The translations under genes were made by a program, and so were the position numbers. DNA of 16,932 nt from JAFGPJ01 sp964439135 (GTDB lineage Bacteria; Planctomycetota; Phycisphaerae; Sedimentisphaerales; Anaerobacaceae). The notes beneath the pieces are model-generated. The model made no database searches, was not told where the DNA came from, and was given only the letters and a program-made list of their open reading frames with translations. Positions 15,301 to 16,932 of the stretch are shown here, in pieces (the stretch's first letter is position 1; each line of letters begins with the position of its first letter). The DNA lies in assembly GCA_964439135.1 (NCBI GenBank), contig CAYTNN010000087.1:1-16932 (forward strand), written 5' to 3'.

Positions 15301-16191
15301 ATTGAGAACGTCTTTGAGAACAACGCAGCCGTTTATGGGGGTGCCATTGAGGGGGGAAGCATCACGTCGATCACAATGACCAGCAACCGGTTCCAAGGGA
15401 ATCGCGCAAGCGATCAGGGCGGGGCCATCATCCTCACAGGCAGCGGCACATGCCAACTCACAAAGAACGTGTTCATGGGGAATACGGCCTCTGGGCATGG
15501 TGGGGGTGTCTATTTACGCAGCATTGGCTCCTTGTCGATGAAAGAAAACGAGTTTCAAGCCAACACGGCAGGCGGTCTGGGAGGAGGCGCGGCTGTCGAG
15601 AACTGTGACAGCGTGGAAATAGCCGCAAACACATTCCGCTCAAACATCACTCGTAGCAGCGGCGGCGGGATCGATCTGTGTTGTTCGACCGCCGCGATCC
15701 GGGACAACCTGATCTACGCGAACTCGGCCAAGCTGGGAGCGGGCATCTCGCTGCGCAATCCATCCGAGGCGACCATCCGCCACAACACAATTGTCGGCAA
15801 CACGGCAGGCAACGTCGGTGGTGGCGTGTATTGCGTGCTCAGCAGTCCAGCCATCAGCAACTGCATCCTGTGGGGCAACAGCCCCGCTCAGATTCATCTC
15901 TTGGCAGCCTCGCCCACTGTAAGCTTCTGCGACGTGCAGGGCGGCTGGCCGACCTCTCACACGAACACCGGCAACATAAGTATCGATCCGTTCTTCATCG
16001 ATCCCGACGGCCCGGACAATAACCCAGCAACATGGCAGGACAACGAATACCATATTCGGTCAGATTCCCCGTGCCGGGATGCGGGAGATCCTGCTTTCGT
16101 ACCCGCTGAGAATGAGACCGATATCGACGGCCAGCCACGCATCATCGACGGCTGTGTGGACATCGGCGCGGATGAGTTTCATGCCCCATGA
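12316..16191 (+). CDS. Secreted C25 (gingipain-like) cysteine protease fused to a beta-helix domain
   Basis: 1291 residues. A signal peptide (1-28) is followed by 'KYSGGTGEPNDPYQI' (29-43). Residues about 55-205 resemble the C25 propeptide ('PGKPSLPAVSVYVLLPPGA'). The C25 core (about 265-645) keeps the catalytic pair: His518 in 'YLWGHGNP' and Cys549 in 'FFVMSCSTAAID'. It also has 'VCLAGDDTIVPMRY' and ends with 'LHGDPALLFPP'. Next come an Ig/Fn-like segment (about 650-750), an InlB-B-like repeat ('GYGFAGWLDENGD', about 752-842) and a right-handed beta-helix (about 845-1255) with many 'N.F..N.A..GGAI' turns. The end, 'CRDAGDPAFVP' to 'DIGADEF', resembles choice-of-anchor Q. I predict an exported cysteine endopeptidase; substrate is unknown. 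No T9SS C-terminal domain or PEP-CTERM is seen. From about 12460 the gene is much GC-richer than its leader and neighbours. Confidence 0.88.
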   Translation: MMSLINSQILRTIPLLITIFSLSLPSYAKYSGGTGEPNDPYQIGAAGPIGNTDTISLNWTLDPESLEFEAEGEYTRVALRNGFTPEVEPGKPSLPAVSVYVLLPPGATVSAIHAEAPESILMEDVLVYPAQPARTTNDPPAPFTLPDPAAYSSLEKLPADMVSVLGTHRWHGRTLAALRLNPIRYVASQWALYFATHIEVELSYEIPAETMRSPVRPASRSRSAVMDLVANPRDMDRFEPTGVKGLTHDLRVMDKDIKAGDDDTAVYLLITSEALAPAFQPLVDRRTGQGKQGMLVTTEWIYANYDGTRPDGNTDEQTKIRNCIIDHYRNHGTIWVCLAGDDTIVPMRYTYASIVHDNPTDMYYACLDGTYDEDGDGLYGEALEDDADLLPEVWIGRIPVRTADQATAYIDKLVRYETAPPDGFANTMLISATWDWYMSGLNRPAGYWDHDPVDETDCGMRNVYRKIIQPYWQATPLGELLPTFSSWDEYRCGDYKPTYDHMVSALNNGYHHVYLWGHGNPAAGAGLDRMMAESLENSSRPSIFFVMSCSTAAIDKEEPSISEAMIRCPHGGGVAYIGASESEWINYYTAEAFYTEIFANQRQTLGEAFARSKMGFVSWSQEDGGYRGNQWILNLHGDPALLFPPESGGRALQMLSPKGCEVIDEDSDITIRWNASGTGFQEGELVNLEYSADGGDSWLPVPGAEARPFNGRLFLWENPSLLPGSHYRTRIVSVSDPSISSASGRDFTVTPLRILTVRSTLDEPHFWISGTHGNQTDYTFTMIPGVNVSLTATLAPWANWDAVDGYGFAGWLDENGDRLTRSTTLEFVALGNKTVTAHYVPAGAKHDYYVNDETAENGFAPGDNDDNDGMTPATPVRHIQQIIDRYGNIATIHVSPGTYVENIVITASDSGLTLEGAGADLTIIDGNQSGSCLKANGGGFFTIRGLALRNGKAQFGGAIFCDNCSMTIENCIISGNTAEYGGAMRIPNSQGVVDLIENVFENNAAVYGGAIEGGSITSITMTSNRFQGNRASDQGGAIILTGSGTCQLTKNVFMGNTASGHGGGVYLRSIGSLSMKENEFQANTAGGLGGGAAVENCDSVEIAANTFRSNITRSSGGGIDLCCSTAAIRDNLIYANSAKLGAGISLRNPSEATIRHNTIVGNTAGNVGGGVYCVLSSPAISNCILWGNSPAQIHLLAASPTVSFCDVQGGWPTSHTNTGNISIDPFFIDPDGPDNNPATWQDNEYHIRSDSPCRDAGDPAFVPAENETDIDGQPRIIDGCVDIGADEFHAP

Positions 16192-16464
16192 ACGTCTTAT
16201 GCTGTTTCGTCACTGCACAGGCACGTCTCCGCGTACATGCCGCTACATAGAGACTCTCTGTTTGCGCTGGTGACTTCAACCTGGCTGGGAGTTCCGAAAT
16301 TGCCTGGACAAACATGCTTGCCGCCGGCAACGAATAACCATGTTTATCCGCAATACAATCTTTCAAAACGTTGTTTTTTATGCTCGTTTTTTGTTTCGGC
16401 CAATCGTAACCTTTTTATTTGTAGCATTTTACGAAGCATTTTCTACAAGACGAACTTTTTGGTT
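16192..16464. other. Non-coding region downstream of the C25 gene
   Basis: No convincing gene is present. Composition falls from GC-rich just after the stop codon to AT-rich by about 16340. A small AAAAC/GTTTT stem with a T-run near 16364-16379 could act as a weak terminator but is not convincing. Confidence 0.4.
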
Positions 16465-16491
16465 GCGGCCAAAGGCGAAGCCCAAGGCCGC
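16465..16491. repeat. REP-like hairpin
   Basis: GCGGCC (16465-16470) pairs with GGCCGC (16486-16491). Inside, GGC (16474-16476) pairs with GCC (16480-16482) around GAA. It is GC-rich within AT-rich DNA and no T-tract follows. This fits a dispersed palindromic element or message-end stabiliser better than a terminator. Copy number elsewhere cannot be seen here. Confidence 0.5.
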
Positions 16492-16679
16492 GCTGGGTTA
16501 ATCTGCGGTTAATTCACCTTTCCTTTAGATCATCTTGCAATCAGTGCCGTCTCACGGAGATTTTTCTAAAATTTGCCCGCTTTTTCGTGAAATGGTTCGT
16601 AGAATAGATAACAAATTGAATATAGAAAGCATATTCAAGTAAAAAGGCAAAAGGTAAAAGGCAAAAAAAGAGAATACAG

Positions 16680-16795
16680 TAGACAGGATAAACAATGTAA
16701 GTTGATTTGTGAATTGAAGAATTAGTCGTGGATTCCCGCCTTCGCGGGAATGACAAACAACAAATATCAGTGTCAATCAGTGTAAATCCTGTCTA
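16680..16795. repeat. Small palindromic element with 10-bp inverted ends
   Basis: TAGACAGGAT (16680-16689) is repeated inverted as ATCCTGTCTA (16786-16795), bounding 116 bases. In the middle, 16732-16751 is ATTCCC-N8-GGGAAT, an exact fit to the neisserial dRS3 pattern, and the N8 part also pairs at its ends. There is no open frame, so it would be a non-autonomous repeat. Inverted-end plus central-palindrome structure is seen directly; mobility is inference. Confidence 0.5.
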
Positions 16796-16813
16796 AATGG
16801 AATGCTATTTGAA

Positions 16814-16928
16814 AAAACAAACCCAATTTGCAATGGAGTCAAATGAACATAAATTCAATTATAACAAGGAGATACGAGAAATATATTGGATTGGACACTT
16901 GGTGAAAACAAACCCAATCAAACCCAAT
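16814..16928. repeat. Direct repeats containing AAACCCAAT
   Basis: AAAACAAACCCAAT occurs at 16814-16827 and 16905-16918 (91-base period). CAAACCCAAT is then repeated immediately in tandem at 16909-16918 and 16919-16928, close to the window edge. The 91-base unit contains a short frame that ends in TGA and has no support as a gene. It looks like the start of an intergenic repeat array continuing past the edge. Confidence 0.5.
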
Positions 16929-16932
16929 ATTA

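Noticed and set aside
16814..16932. CRISPR array at the right edge
   Set aside because: Repeats are 10-14 bases at irregular periods (91 and 10), not 24-40-base repeats with uniform spacers, and no cas gene is present.

Overview
The window looks like a chromosomal segment of a Planctomycetota bacterium, probably class Phycisphaerae (Sedimentisphaerales-like). This rests on the family style of the proteins, not on a marker gene. The style markers are large secreted proteins carrying a 'GGTGEPNDPYQI' segment after the signal peptide, GLUG repeats, a beta-helix protein ending in a choice-of-anchor-Q-like 'DIGADEF', and a small HEAT-like protein. Most genes have moderate GC and AT-rich spacers with recognisable sigma70-type promoters. 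There are no tRNA or rRNA genes, no CRISPR array and no transposase.

Layout. (1) 1-725, minus: 5' part of a PilB/GspE-type type IV pilus assembly ATPase, cut by the window edge, with a near-consensus promoter. (2) 1235-4747, minus: a small secreted protein of unknown function, then a 900-residue secreted GLUG-repeat protein. (3) 4970-6352, plus: a complete MgtE Mg2+ channel. (4) 6434-6904, minus: a small HEAT-like protein with a basic tail. (5) 7062-11368, plus: a promoter followed by three closely spaced genes. These are pilT (retraction ATPase), a membrane-anchored PilB/GspE homologue whose Walker A, Walker B and His-box residues are all altered, and a CvpA-like four-helix membrane protein with a large extra domain. 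(6) 11572-11721, minus: a 49-residue protein. (7) 12041-12216: an apparent gene tail with its own terminator but no gene body. (8) 12316-16191, plus: a 1291-residue secreted modular protein with a gingipain-like C25 cysteine protease domain, an Ig/Fn-like segment, an InlB-B-like repeat and a right-handed beta-helix. (9) 16192-16932: non-coding, repeat-rich DNA with a REP-like hairpin, a dRS3-like palindrome inside a 10-bp inverted repeat, and repeated AAACCCAAT units running off the edge.

How the genes may work together. PilB (extension, with MshEN modules that may sense c-di-GMP) and PilT (retraction) point to a functional type IV pilus or related secretion apparatus. The two genes co-directional with pilT are the least conventional part of the window. 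I infer that the pseudo-ATPase and the CvpA-like protein are membrane partners of that machine. The secreted GLUG and C25 proteins look like surface or extracellular products. Their shared leader and the abrupt composition change inside the C25 gene suggest that bodies of different origin were joined to a common export leader.
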